Assembly (NCBI GenBank): GCA_050734135.1
Contig: JBOHUG010000054.1
Coordinates: 54,258 to 118,257 of the forward strand
DNA: 64,000 nucleotides
Source of the DNA: Bog-877 sp050734135
Lineage (GTDB): Bacteria; Chloroflexota; Dormibacteria; Aeolococcales; Bog-877
Direction: 5' to 3'
The translations under genes and the position numbers were made by a program. Below, one piece after another: positions 44,791 to 53,632 of this stretch (its first letter is position 1; every line of letters starts with the position of its first letter). The notes under the pieces are model-generated. The model searched no databases. It was not told the DNA's origin and saw only the letters and a list, made by a program, of their open reading frames with translations.

Positions 44791-45725
44791 GCCTGGAGGT
44801 CGCTCTAGCGGAGCCCGTCTTCTTCACCGAGGTGGGACCGCGCGACGGGCTTCAGAACCTGCCAGAGGAGCTCTCCACCGAGCAGAAGCTGGAGTTGATC
44901 AAGGGAGTCCTTGACAGTGGCGTGGACCAGGTCGAGGCGACCTCCTTCGTCTCACCCAAGTGGGTGCCGAAGCTAGCCGATGCCGAAGTGGTGCTGACTG
45001 AACTGGTTGAGGAGCGCGGCACCGAGGTGCTGGACCGGGTCCGGGTGCTGGTGCCCAATCGGCAGGGTCTGGAGCGGGCTCTGAAAGTCGGGGCTCGGCG
45101 GGTACTGGTCAACGTGGGTGCGACTGACACCTTCAACCGCCACAACCTCAATCGCTCGGTGCGGGAGACGGTGGCGGAGATCGCGGAGCTCGCCCGGGAA
45201 GCAAGCGCAGCAGGCTTCCGGTGGGACGCCAGCCTGAGCGTGGCCTTCGGCTGTCCCTACGAGGGTCGCGTCGAGCCTCTGGTGGTGGTGGAACTGGCCC
45301 AAGAGCTGGTGGGCATGGGTGCATCCGAAATCAGTGTCGCCGACACCATTGGAGTGGCGGACCCGGGGCAGGTGGCGCAGCTGGTGGCACTTCTGGCTGA
45401 GCGAGTTCCCTACCCCCAGATAGGTCTACATCTGCACGACACCCGGGGCATGGGATTGGCCAACGCCGTCTTCGGGTACCAAGCAGGAGTGCGCCGATTT
45501 GAGGGCTCAGTGGCAGGCATCGGCGGATGTCCCTTCGCTCCCCGCTCCACGGGCAACGTCTGCAGTGAAGACCTCCTGTATCTGCTGCAGCGGCTGGGGG
45601 CTTGCCTGACTGTCGATGTGGAGCGGCTCTGCGCGGTGGCGCAGCGATTGGGGAAGGCCCTCGGTCGCGAGTTGCCCGGGCGGCTCCACCGGGCTGGGAT
45701 CTGGGAGCCTGCCGCGCCGGTCTGA
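44787..45725 (+). CDS. mvaB: Hydroxymethylglutaryl-CoA lyase
   Basis: This TIM-barrel lyase splits HMG-CoA into acetyl-CoA and acetoacetate in leucine breakdown. The metal and active-site motifs are seen: EVGPRDGLQN at the start, HLHDTRGMG in the middle, and GIGGCPFAPRSTGN with the catalytic cysteine near the end. Length 312 matches. It overlaps the CGNR regulator stop by four bases. Leucine-pathway partners are not in the window, so the physiological route is inferred; some paralogues act on other acyl-CoAs. Confidence 0.93.
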   Translation: MSLEVALAEPVFFTEVGPRDGLQNLPEELSTEQKLELIKGVLDSGVDQVEATSFVSPKWVPKLADAEVVLTELVEERGTEVLDRVRVLVPNRQGLERALKVGARRVLVNVGATDTFNRHNLNRSVRETVAEIAELAREASAAGFRWDASLSVAFGCPYEGRVEPLVVVELAQELVGMGASEISVADTIGVADPGQVAQLVALLAERVPYPQIGLHLHDTRGMGLANAVFGYQAGVRRFEGSVAGIGGCPFAPRSTGNVCSEDLLYLLQRLGACLTVDVERLCAVAQRLGKALGRELPGRLHRAGIWEPAAPV

Positions 45726-46182
45726 CCAAAGCCCGGGGAGGCGTTGCCTCGGCCGTTGAATAGGTTGGAACAGTTGGCCCCGCCGGAGCGCAATGTGTAG
45801 TGATCCAAATTAGACCCGTTACCGGGCGCCCTCGAGCGAGACTCGTCTGGCGTCTATCAAGGCGGTCGTGTATTAGCCGTGATTCGGTAGCCTCGTGCCT
45901 CCGAATTGGCCGAACCTCTGCGAATTGGCCGAGGTGACAGGCTTGGACCTGACGTTGCGCACTAAAACCACACGCAGGGTTCGCCTAGCCGCCTCACAGG
46001 TACCCGCTGCCTGCCGGGCCACGCGACGTCCCCGCCCCATGGAAGTGGGTCCGGCTGCGGCTCACCGCCTCGGTGTGCCGTGAACCGGCGTCACACCATG
46101 TCCGCTCTGGAACCTTGGAAGTTCGACCCACTAGATCGGCGCTCCTGGCCCCGTACAGCTGTAGCAGCCGGAGCGGCAATAT
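45726..46182. other. Intergenic region with a 12-bp direct repeat
   Basis: This 457-base stretch between convergent genes is without a gene. It holds two exact copies of CGAATTGGCCGA at 45902-45913 and 45921-45932, 19 bases apart. Small frames here have no ribosome site or recognised product. Confidence 0.5.
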
Positions 46183-46222
46183 ACCTCCCGCACGGCCACC
46201 CGCGATTGGCCGTGCGAGAGGT
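46183..46222 (-). terminator. Long hairpin after the solute-binding protein gene
   Basis: ACCTC and CGCACGGCCA (46183-46187, 46189-46198) pair with TGGCCGTGCG and GAGGT (46207-46216, 46218-46222), giving a 16-bp stem with one mismatch and an eight-base loop. It starts 12 bases beyond the stop of the minus-strand gene. There is no T-run, but the stem is strong and well placed for termination or mRNA 3' protection. Confidence 0.6.
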
Positions 46223-46233
46223 CCGAACAATGC

Positions 46234-48066
46234 CTACTTCTCGAAGCTCCAAGTCTCTGGGTACACATTCAACGACGGATCCTGGGGGAGCACACCGCGC
46301 AGCTCCGACTTGTAGACGGTGATCTGATAGGCCGGCGTGGGCAGGTAGATCACCGGAACGTTTTTGGCGATGAAGTCCTCGTACTTGAACATAGGACCCA
46401 AGCCCGACTGGGTGAGTGTAGCGTTGATCAAGCTGTCGGCGGTCGGATCGCTGTATCCGCCACTATTTCCCGATCCGCCAGTTTTGAACAGTTGCTCGCC
46501 ACTTGGATAGGCGTAGTACTCCCACCCGGAGTCGGCGCCCATCTCCCAGTTGCACCCTGCCCCGGTACTGGCATCGCATCCGTATATCGTTGTCGTGACG
46601 GTGCTGAATGGCTGCTGCACGATCGTCAGGTCGATGCCGGCCTGGGACGCGCTCGAGCGAAAGGCAGCCATCTCGTCCGCCGTGGCGACCGATCCCGTTG
46701 CGAAGATCAACTTAAACGCCAGTTGACTCCCGCGACTTATGCCGCCCCCGCATTTCCGCGCCCCTGAGCCTGGATCGACGCACGTGCTGGTACCGTTGGG
46801 TCGCACCTCCCAGCCATGGGCGCTTAATAGGTGTTTGGCAGCGCCGACGCTGTAGGGATAGGGATTGTTGCGGGCTTGCGGTGACACGAAGGCATTGCTC
46901 ACCGTAGTCGGGACGGGACCATAGGTAGGCTTTGCAAATCCTTTGTAGATATTCTTGACGTAGCTCGGCTGATCGACGAGACTCTGAAGGGCTTGCCGGA
47001 AATACAGTTGTTTGAAGATTGGCCCCGTCTGAGGATTATTGAAGTTGATGCTGATGTAGTTGAAATTCCACTCCCACCACGGACTAACGGAATACCCGTG
47101 AGCTTTCAGATAGCTAATCTGCGAGAGGTCTGACGGGGGTAGGTAGCCGACATCGAGCGTGCCGTGTCGCAGCGCATCAAACTCGGCGGCGTCGCTGGTG
47201 TACGGCTCCTCCTCGAATGTGGACACTTTGCCTGCGGAAGGCCCCGGATAGCGCGGGTTTCTAGCCAGGACGGTATAGCCGGTCGACGATGCGTACGCCT
47301 TCAGCATCCAGGGGCCGTCGACAACCTTCCACAACGGGTTCGATCCATAGGTCGACACATTGTGAGATTGCGTGTCGAGGTACTTATAGACGTCGTGAGC
47401 CCCCGCTGTGGTTTCATCATAATTGCCGATAGCGCCCGAAGAAGACGTCTTGTCCCAGGTCTGCTGGGGAAGCGGGAATATTTGACTCATCTCGTTCTCG
47501 AAGAGCCAATCCGTGTTGAACTTCCCGGTGAAGGTGATGGCGAACTGGCTCGAGGTCGAGTATGTGATGGACTTGATGATGTCGGGCCATGCTCCGGGCA
47601 CATAGACGCCCCAGTCGTCCTTGTTCGCCTCTAGCAGGTTCATCCAAAACTCCACGTCGCGAGTGGTGACTGGCTGACCATCGGACCACGTCCAGTGCTT
47701 CAGGGTGACCGACGCGACGGTGTCGCCTTGAGCGTTAACAGAAAAAGCCGGGTAGTCAGCCAGGCTCTCCTTTGCGCTGAAAGCGGTTGTCCCACTCTGT
47801 CCAAACCAGTACAGTGGGCGGTACATGATCCATTCAAACTGGTCTTCGTTGACCAGGGTGAAGTATTGGGCGCTCACCAGCGGGAAAACGTAGGTGGGGA
47901 AGTTATTCGGCTGGAGCGCGAATGAGATTGTGTCACCACCCACCGAGCGTGCAGCGGTACGAACCACCGGTGTAAGGTTTGCGCAGGCGGTCAGTCCGAG
48001 CGCCAATCCCAGGCAAACTGCAAGGGTCGCGGGAAGTCGGCGGCTCACGGGCAATTGTCGTGGCAT
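46234..48066 (-). CDS. ABC transporter solute-binding lipoprotein, family 5 (peptide type)
   Basis: This 610-residue exported lipoprotein has a signal peptide and lipobox LTAC (Cys at about 28). The mature part follows the family 5 fold (oligopeptide, nickel and related binding proteins), with blocks such as YRPLYWFGQSG, VTLKHWTWSDGQPVTTRDVEFWMNLL, and PNFNYISINFNNPQTGPIFKQLYFRQALQSLVD. The ATG follows AGGAGG. No permease or ATPase lies nearby, so it must share a transporter encoded elsewhere, or be a receptor. It is the third gene after DUF917 and HyuA-like genes on the strand. Confidence 0.9.
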   Translation of the reverse strand: MPRQLPVSRRLPATLAVCLGLALGLTACANLTPVVRTAARSVGGDTISFALQPNNFPTYVFPLVSAQYFTLVNEDQFEWIMYRPLYWFGQSGTTAFSAKESLADYPAFSVNAQGDTVASVTLKHWTWSDGQPVTTRDVEFWMNLLEANKDDWGVYVPGAWPDIIKSITYSTSSQFAITFTGKFNTDWLFENEMSQIFPLPQQTWDKTSSSGAIGNYDETTAGAHDVYKYLDTQSHNVSTYGSNPLWKVVDGPWMLKAYASSTGYTVLARNPRYPGPSAGKVSTFEEEPYTSDAAEFDALRHGTLDVGYLPPSDLSQISYLKAHGYSVSPWWEWNFNYISINFNNPQTGPIFKQLYFRQALQSLVDQPSYVKNIYKGFAKPTYGPVPTTVSNAFVSPQARNNPYPYSVGAAKHLLSAHGWEVRPNGTSTCVDPGSGARKCGGGISRGSQLAFKLIFATGSVATADEMAAFRSSASQAGIDLTIVQQPFSTVTTTIYGCDASTGAGCNWEMGADSGWEYYAYPSGEQLFKTGGSGNSGGYSDPTADSLINATLTQSGLGPMFKYEDFIAKNVPVIYLPTPAYQITVYKSELRGVLPQDPSLNVYPETWSFEK

Positions 48067-48184
48067 CGAGGTGTCCTCCTGGCAGCGTGTAAGTTCCCGC
48101 GCATTGGCGTGGGCTGTCCCACAGTGACCGGTCGCCCGGCCCGTCGACCGAGCGCACTCTGCAGTTTGCGGCGAGTCTCCCCGT

Positions 48185-49744
48185 TCATCCCGTGCCGAGC
48201 GGTCCTACGGCTTTTACCCTCAGCCGGACAGCCGGCGTCGTCAAGTACGCGAGGGGGATCTCCTCGACCTCTACGATTTCCACCGCGCGGGGATCGGCCC
48301 CAGCCAGGATCGCTTGCTGGCGCGATTCCTCGCCGGCCTCATCCAGGACCGCCTGGCGCCCACCGGCTCCAATGTGGAAGATGCGGTCGATCTGGCCGCT
48401 GACCGCCGCGATGGTGGCTCCGATCGCGTTGGCGACGTCGAAATGCGGTGGTCTGTGGATCGTACTGACGCCGGGAAGGTGGTCAGGGAGAAGGATGCTG
48501 CCTCCCCCGACCGCGATCAAGGTGCAGTCCGCCCGAGAGGTCTTGACTCGATCTATCGCCTCGGCTAGGACGCGGTCGGAGATCCTTAGGGCCTCCGTAG
48601 CTAGCAAGTGCACCGAGTCCGGGACTCCGCGATCGCCGAGACTTGCCCGTCCGGTGGCGGTAGCGGCGTCGGTGAGCGTCAGCGTCGAGCCACCAAATAT
48701 GAGGGCCTCAGTTTGGAGGCGGAAACCGACACTATCCGGCCCCAAGCGTGCCCCGCCTGGATTCCCGCGGACGACCGTCCCGCCTCCGATCGCCACCGTG
48801 ACAAGGTCGGGCATCCGGAAATTGGTGCGGACCCCGCCGACCTCGATCCCCTGCGACGAGTCACGCGGGAAACCGCCGATCAGTGCCCCGATGTCGCTGG
48901 AAGTACCTCCCACGTCGAGGACTACAGCATCTGTGGCGCGAGTGAGGAACCCTGCTCCGCGGATGCTATTCGCGGGCCCGCTACCGATGGTGAGCACCGG
49001 GTACTGCATCGCATAGTCCAGGGCCATTAGCGTGCCGTCGTTCTGGGTGAAATAGGTGGCTGGCTGCAGGTTCCGGCCACTCAGCGATCGCAGTACCGCG
49101 CCGGTTACTTCCCGAGCGACTCCGACCAGCGCCGCGTTTAGTACGGTTGCGTTCTCTCGTTCTAGCAAGCCGATCGAGCCGATCTGGTGGCTGAGGGAGA
49201 CATGAATCGGCCCGAGCTCGCGCCTCACGATTTCCAGGGCCATAAGCTCATGCCGCGGAGATACGGGAGAAAAGACACTTGCGATCGCAATTCCTTGCGC
49301 CGAAGGTCCAACGTCCGCCAGGAACCGCTTGACGGCTTCCCCGTCGAAAGGCGCCAGATCACGCCCATCAAATTCAATGCCCCCGCCGACAATGGTTTCA
49401 CCGACCGAGATGGCCCGCCGAAGATCTTCCGGCCAGCCAAACAATGGGCGCACCGCGTGAGTAGCGGGACTGCCAATGCGTATGTACCCCACCTTGCCCA
49501 ACTTGCGGCGCTCGAGAATAGCGTTGGTTGCGTGCGTGGTTCCCAGCATCACATGGGTGATCCGGGCTGGGTCGACATCGGCCGCTGCGAGCACGCTCGC
49601 GATTGCCTCGTCGATGCCCCTGGAGACGTCGGAGGTTCCGGGGACCTTGCTTTTGGCCACCAACTGGTCGTCAGGATCCATGATTACGGCATCGGTGTTC
49701 GTACCGCCGACATCAATACCGAGGCGAAGGTCAATCCCGGCCAC
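48185..49744 (-). CDS. Hydantoinase/oxoprolinase A-type protein (HyuA-like)
   Basis: This is an ATP-dependent cyclic-amide hydrolase subunit of the HyuA/oxoprolinase family (519 residues). N-terminal GIDVGGTNTDAVIMD is the phosphate-binding motif of the ASKHA fold; GTTHATNAILERR, VLTIGSGPANSIRGAG and VLDVGGTSSDIGAL follow. No HyuB gene is in the window. I choose GTG at 49744, which overlaps the stop of DUF917 by 14 bases and has a GAGGAG ribosome site within the previous gene; a longer frame to 49852 is out of register with the known start. Product and substrate are unknown. Confidence 0.9.
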   Translation of the reverse strand: MAGIDLRLGIDVGGTNTDAVIMDPDDQLVAKSKVPGTSDVSRGIDEAIASVLAAADVDPARITHVMLGTTHATNAILERRKLGKVGYIRIGSPATHAVRPLFGWPEDLRRAISVGETIVGGGIEFDGRDLAPFDGEAVKRFLADVGPSAQGIAIASVFSPVSPRHELMALEIVRRELGPIHVSLSHQIGSIGLLERENATVLNAALVGVAREVTGAVLRSLSGRNLQPATYFTQNDGTLMALDYAMQYPVLTIGSGPANSIRGAGFLTRATDAVVLDVGGTSSDIGALIGGFPRDSSQGIEVGGVRTNFRMPDLVTVAIGGGTVVRGNPGGARLGPDSVGFRLQTEALIFGGSTLTLTDAATATGRASLGDRGVPDSVHLLATEALRISDRVLAEAIDRVKTSRADCTLIAVGGGSILLPDHLPGVSTIHRPPHFDVANAIGATIAAVSGQIDRIFHIGAGGRQAVLDEAGEESRQQAILAGADPRAVEIVEVEEIPLAYLTTPAVRLRVKAVGPLGTG

Positions 49745-50813
49745 GGGACAGCTCCTCGACTGGAACGTAGTCAAAGTCATAGCCGAATGGCCGGGGCCCT
49801 GCAAGAGCAAGCCCCGCGCTGGTGCGCCAAACCGAGGCGCATGCGAAACCAACCACCGTGACCCGCTGGCCGTAGCGCAGGCGCTCTGTGGGAACCGCCT
49901 GGCCCGTGACCGAGTCGAGCACGGTGATGAGATCTGGGACCGATGCCAAGACTGTCCCTGCCTCTAGAACGACGAGGTTCTCATTCTGGATTTCTATTCG
50001 GATCACGCGTCCGCGGTCCGAACCCAGGCCACCAATCACCGCCGAGCCTCGGACGAACCCCTGGGCTGTCCGTCGCTCCACGTCCACTACCTTCCCCACG
50101 ATCAGCCTGAACGCTGGAAGCGCTTCGATGAGCGCCGAGACCGGATCCTCCTCCGCCTCGCTGATGACCGTACCGATGTGAATCGCCAAGGAGACCGAGC
50201 CGAGGACAGTGGCACCTCGCGCTTGGGCAGCAGTCAGGGAATATTCCGTCGACGAGGCTGACCCCCCAAATGCGACCGTAGCTGCCCGGGCCAAGCGCTC
50301 CAGCCAGACGCCGGTGTCGGTGCGGAACTCCACGACGTTTCCCCGTTCATCAGTCATCACGCCCGGGGTGGGCGAGATCCCCGCTAGCTCCAATGTCGAG
50401 TGCTGCAGCTCTGGAAACGCCCGGCCTATGCAATCTGCGTCCACGACGGGGAGACCCTGATGGGCCGCCCAGACGATCGGGATCAATCCGTTGGATCCCC
50501 CGATCTCAGACGACATCAGGGCGGCAACCGGGCGGCCCCAAATTGCCTCAAGCCGAGCCCGGAGGCGGTCACCCTCATCGCCGTTGTCGATCTTCTCGAT
50601 GCCGACGGTCGGCGCGCCTACTGAGCCGCACGGCATGATCAGCGCGTCGTCGCTGAGCTCGGAAAGGTCCACCAAGGGAACAGGGCCATAATCGCCCACC
50701 GCCTGCAGGGCCATCATCAGTCCCACAGATGAGTCCCCGCCTCCGCCAGTGCCTAGGATCCCGCAGCCCTGCGCCAGGGACGGGAGCACATTCTCGTCGA
50801 GCCACAACTTCAC
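49731..50813 (-). CDS. DUF917 family protein
   Basis: This is a DUF917 protein of about 360 residues. The start region, PSLAQGCGILGTGGGGD, is the family's N-terminal glycine-rich block, followed by ALMSSEIGGSNGLIPIVWAA and VVDADCIGRAFPELQHST. The family is of unknown activity but is commonly found next to, or fused with, HyuA-type domains, as here, which suggests one two-part enzyme acting on a cyclic amide or imide. GTG 50813 aligns with the family start; the frame is open to 50894. It is divergent from a PucR regulator. Confidence 0.88.
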   Translation of the reverse strand: MKLWLDENVLPSLAQGCGILGTGGGGDSSVGLMMALQAVGDYGPVPLVDLSELSDDALIMPCGSVGAPTVGIEKIDNGDEGDRLRARLEAIWGRPVAALMSSEIGGSNGLIPIVWAAHQGLPVVDADCIGRAFPELQHSTLELAGISPTPGVMTDERGNVVEFRTDTGVWLERLARAATVAFGGSASSTEYSLTAAQARGATVLGSVSLAIHIGTVISEAEEDPVSALIEALPAFRLIVGKVVDVERRTAQGFVRGSAVIGGLGSDRGRVIRIEIQNENLVVLEAGTVLASVPDLITVLDSVTGQAVPTERLRYGQRVTVVGFACASVWRTSAGLALAGPRPFGYDFDYVPVEELSRGRD

Positions 50814-50871
50814 CGCGCCCAACTTAGTCGGGTCACTCCGGGACCACAATGGGCGGGTTGCACCATCCTTG

Positions 50872-50918
50872 GTGCCTGATAGGGCACAATGCACAACTAG
50901 GCTTGGACTGAACCCAAG
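50872..50918. promoter_or_regulatory. Two inverted repeats in the DUF917 / pucR divergent region
   Basis: GTGCC (50872-50876) with GGCAC (50883-50887), and CTTGG (50902-50906) with CCAAG (50914-50918), lie in the 150-base gap between the two divergent genes. They are short but in the right place for a PucR-type regulator that controls both directions. Confidence 0.4.
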
Positions 50919-50963
50919 TGCCAGGCAGACTTGGCCTGCGGGCAGGGAGCGAATCTCGGGGGC

Positions 50964-52478
50964 ATGGCTACTGAACCCGGTTCTGGGACCCTCGAGAGCA
51001 TCCTTCTCAATCCGACGATGCCCGTGCTACGACGCTGGACGAATGGCGGGGACCAGAGTCGGGTCAGCCGCACATTCCTCGCCGAGTCGCTCCGAGATGT
51101 CGAAGGTGCTCCGGCCGAGAGTCTGATCGTCGTCTCCCGACGTGGCTCTCGCGATGCGGGAGACTACCGCTTGGATGTGGCGATAAGGTGGGCATCGTTG
51201 CGAGGGGCGGTGGCGATAGCCTTGTTCGGCTCCACCGCAATCCATCAATCGATCACTGCGCTCGACCTGGCCGAACGGTCCCAACTGAGTCTGATCACCA
51301 TTCCGCCTGATACCGACCTAGAAATGCTGCTTCGAGCAGCCAGCCGAGCGATTGAGGGCGGAGCGGATTTGGCGCTCGCGCGAGCCGAGCTGGCGCTTAA
51401 CTCGATCTCCACCGCCGCCGACTCGAGCGCGGACTCCGGTCGCCTGGCGGAGTCCGCCTCAGCTGCGCTTGGAGTGAGGATTGAAGCCCGCAGTCCCGGC
51501 GCGGGCGACTACGGAGTGCCGCCCGCCGTCCTTGACTCCCCCGCCGCCTTCTCCTGCGTGCTTCCGGAGGAGTGGGCGCTCGGCATAGCGACTCGATTGA
51601 TCGTCCAGACCGTTGCGGGCACAGCCGCCCGACTCGAAGCCAATAGACGAAGGGAGTCGGAATCGTCGACTAGGGCGCAGAGCGAGCTGTTTGGAGAACT
51701 GTTGGTGTCGGATGAGGTTCATGCCTTCGAACTTTGTGACAGGGCAAGGAGCCTGGGGCTTCCCATCGACGAGTGGCACGCAGTGGTGCGATTTGAGATC
51801 ATTAATCTCCCCGCGCTCCAGCAAGATGAAATGGGTCGCTTGGATCTGCTCGAGGTCGCGGCACGCGACGCCCTACTAACGCTGACGACTGCCGGACCGG
51901 GGTGGTGCCTCGCCCGCTCGGTTGGGGCCATCGCTCTAGTACACACAACTCACGTCGATCCCGGCCCCAGAGCGAGCATCGTCGATGTCCGATCGGTGCG
52001 CCGCGCGCTCGAGGTGCTGGTCGGTCGTCGATCCGACCTGCAGTTGAGGGCCGGAATCGGTGCTCCTCATAAGGGCCTGGCTGGACTCAGAACCTCAGCG
52101 ATGGAGGCACGGGCGGCTCTTAGGGCGATAGGACGAGTTGGTCGCGAACCTTATACGGTCACGGCATTCGATGCGGTCGGTGTCCGGAGAATGCTGCTGG
52201 AGTGGTACTCGTCCGCCAGCGCGCGAGTGGCTGTGCAAGAACAGCTGGCTCCCTTGGAAATGCTGGGGTCGCCTAGATCGGATGTCGCGATCCGGACCCT
52301 GGGTACCTATCTCGACCAGCAGGGCTCTGTCGTGAAAACCGCAAAAGAGCTGCATCTACACCGAAACGCGGTCGCCTACAGACTACAGAGGATATTCGAG
52401 GTCCTTGACATTGATGCTTCCGATCCGGACCAACGCCTGGCACTTCAGCTGGCTTGTCGCACCCGATTACTGTGGTAG
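50964..52478 (+). CDS. PucR-family transcriptional regulator
   Basis: This 504-residue regulator has an N-terminal ligand domain (about 1-140), a central GGDEF-like CdaR domain, and a C-terminal helix-turn-helix of the PucR type: YLDQQGSVVKTAKELHLHRNAVAYRLQRIFEVLDID. Bacillus PucR controls purine/allantoin breakdown, and relatives govern GABA, carbohydrate diacid and proline use. Being divergent from DUF917-HyuA-binding protein, it probably responds to their substrate. ATG 50964 is chosen; the frame is open to 50931. Confidence 0.88.
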   Translation: MATEPGSGTLESILLNPTMPVLRRWTNGGDQSRVSRTFLAESLRDVEGAPAESLIVVSRRGSRDAGDYRLDVAIRWASLRGAVAIALFGSTAIHQSITALDLAERSQLSLITIPPDTDLEMLLRAASRAIEGGADLALARAELALNSISTAADSSADSGRLAESASAALGVRIEARSPGAGDYGVPPAVLDSPAAFSCVLPEEWALGIATRLIVQTVAGTAARLEANRRRESESSTRAQSELFGELLVSDEVHAFELCDRARSLGLPIDEWHAVVRFEIINLPALQQDEMGRLDLLEVAARDALLTLTTAGPGWCLARSVGAIALVHTTHVDPGPRASIVDVRSVRRALEVLVGRRSDLQLRAGIGAPHKGLAGLRTSAMEARAALRAIGRVGREPYTVTAFDAVGVRRMLLEWYSSASARVAVQEQLAPLEMLGSPRSDVAIRTLGTYLDQQGSVVKTAKELHLHRNAVAYRLQRIFEVLDIDASDPDQRLALQLACRTRLLW

Positions 52479-52623
52479 CCCGCCACCCGCGAGGCGTTCA
52501 TGCGCGGGGGTACTTTGAGCGTGGTGGTGTTCCCACCTTGCCCAGGTGTGGCGGTGAGTCGACCGCTCGCCACAGCGGAACGATCGGATACCAGTACCGA
52601 GTCGCTCGTCAGCCCCTCGTGAG

Positions 52624-53547
52624 CTAGCCGCTCCCGCCCCTTCTCGGGTCAGTGCTCCAGGGACCCAGGGCGGCGTCGAGTGCCCGCGAGTCGTCGGCAG
52701 GCTGCTCCGGCTCGCCTTCTAGGACCACCGCGAAGCCCACCACTGTGATCTGGGCCAGGAGGAAGACGTACGCCAGGATCAGAAAGAAAAGGCTGAAGGT
52801 GGTGCCGTAGGTGCTGAAGCCGTGGGCAAGTTTGAAGTAAAGGGGAAACAGCAAGCTGAGCACTTCGAAGAGGATGCCCGCCGCCAGCGCCCCCGGCAGC
52901 ACTGCTCGGGGGGCCCGCCGCTTTTTCGGGACCAGGAAGTAGATGGCGCTGAAGAGCAGCGTCCCCGCGACGATCGAGACACAGATCTGGAGGATTAGCC
53001 CGACCGGCCCGTGACTGATCAACGTCGGGATCCCGGGAACCGACTTGAGCACCGCCAGAAGGCTGGAGCTCAATACCACCGGCACCACCAAAACTGCGAA
53101 GAGCACGATCATCCCGAAGGACATCAGTTTCTGGGGGATGAAGGACCTGGTTGGACTCTCGCTCAGGCTGGCGAAGGCCTGGTCCATAGCCCCGAAGAGC
53201 GAGGAGCCGCCCCACAGCAATCCTACCGCTCCCACGATCGCCAGCAGCCCCGAGTGATGGTGGAAGGCGTTGAGCGCTTTCACCACGGCCGCCCCCTTGC
53301 CCCCAGGCAGGGCGCTGGCGATCGCCTGGGTCAGCCCCCGGCCGACGCCGGCGCTGTGGGGGATCAGGCCGGCCAGAGTCGCGGCCAGGACCATGATCGG
53401 AAAGAAGGAGAACAGCATGTTCCAGGCGACCAGGGTGGCCAGGTTGGGACCGCTGCGGTTCAGATAGCGGGCGCCGACCCGGACCGGGTACCAGCGCCGT
53501 AGCCGCCGCCGGAGCGCCCTCATCACCGGGAAGGTAACCCAGCTCAT
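52624..53547 (-). CDS. YihY/BrkB family membrane protein
   Basis: This 307-residue protein has about six membrane helices: NLATLVAWNMLFSFFPIMV, the LLAIVGAVGLLWGGSSLFGAM block, then LMSFGMIVLFAVLVVPVVL and the last, FSLFFLILAYVFLLAQITVVG. The blocks match the YihY/BrkB family, long misnamed RNase BN, with unknown transport or lipid role. The tail after the last helix is acidic, about 30 residues. It stands alone. Confidence 0.9.
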   Translation of the reverse strand: MSWVTFPVMRALRRRLRRWYPVRVGARYLNRSGPNLATLVAWNMLFSFFPIMVLAATLAGLIPHSAGVGRGLTQAIASALPGGKGAAVVKALNAFHHHSGLLAIVGAVGLLWGGSSLFGAMDQAFASLSESPTRSFIPQKLMSFGMIVLFAVLVVPVVLSSSLLAVLKSVPGIPTLISHGPVGLILQICVSIVAGTLLFSAIYFLVPKKRRAPRAVLPGALAAGILFEVLSLLFPLYFKLAHGFSTYGTTFSLFFLILAYVFLLAQITVVGFAVVLEGEPEQPADDSRALDAALGPWSTDPRRGGSG

Positions 53548-53632
53548 CTCGCCTCGGCTGCGCCGACCTCAGTGGGGTGGAGCCGCTGGGCTGAGATGTG
53601 ATTGAGGGGGCTGGTACCCTGAGCGCGCCAGG

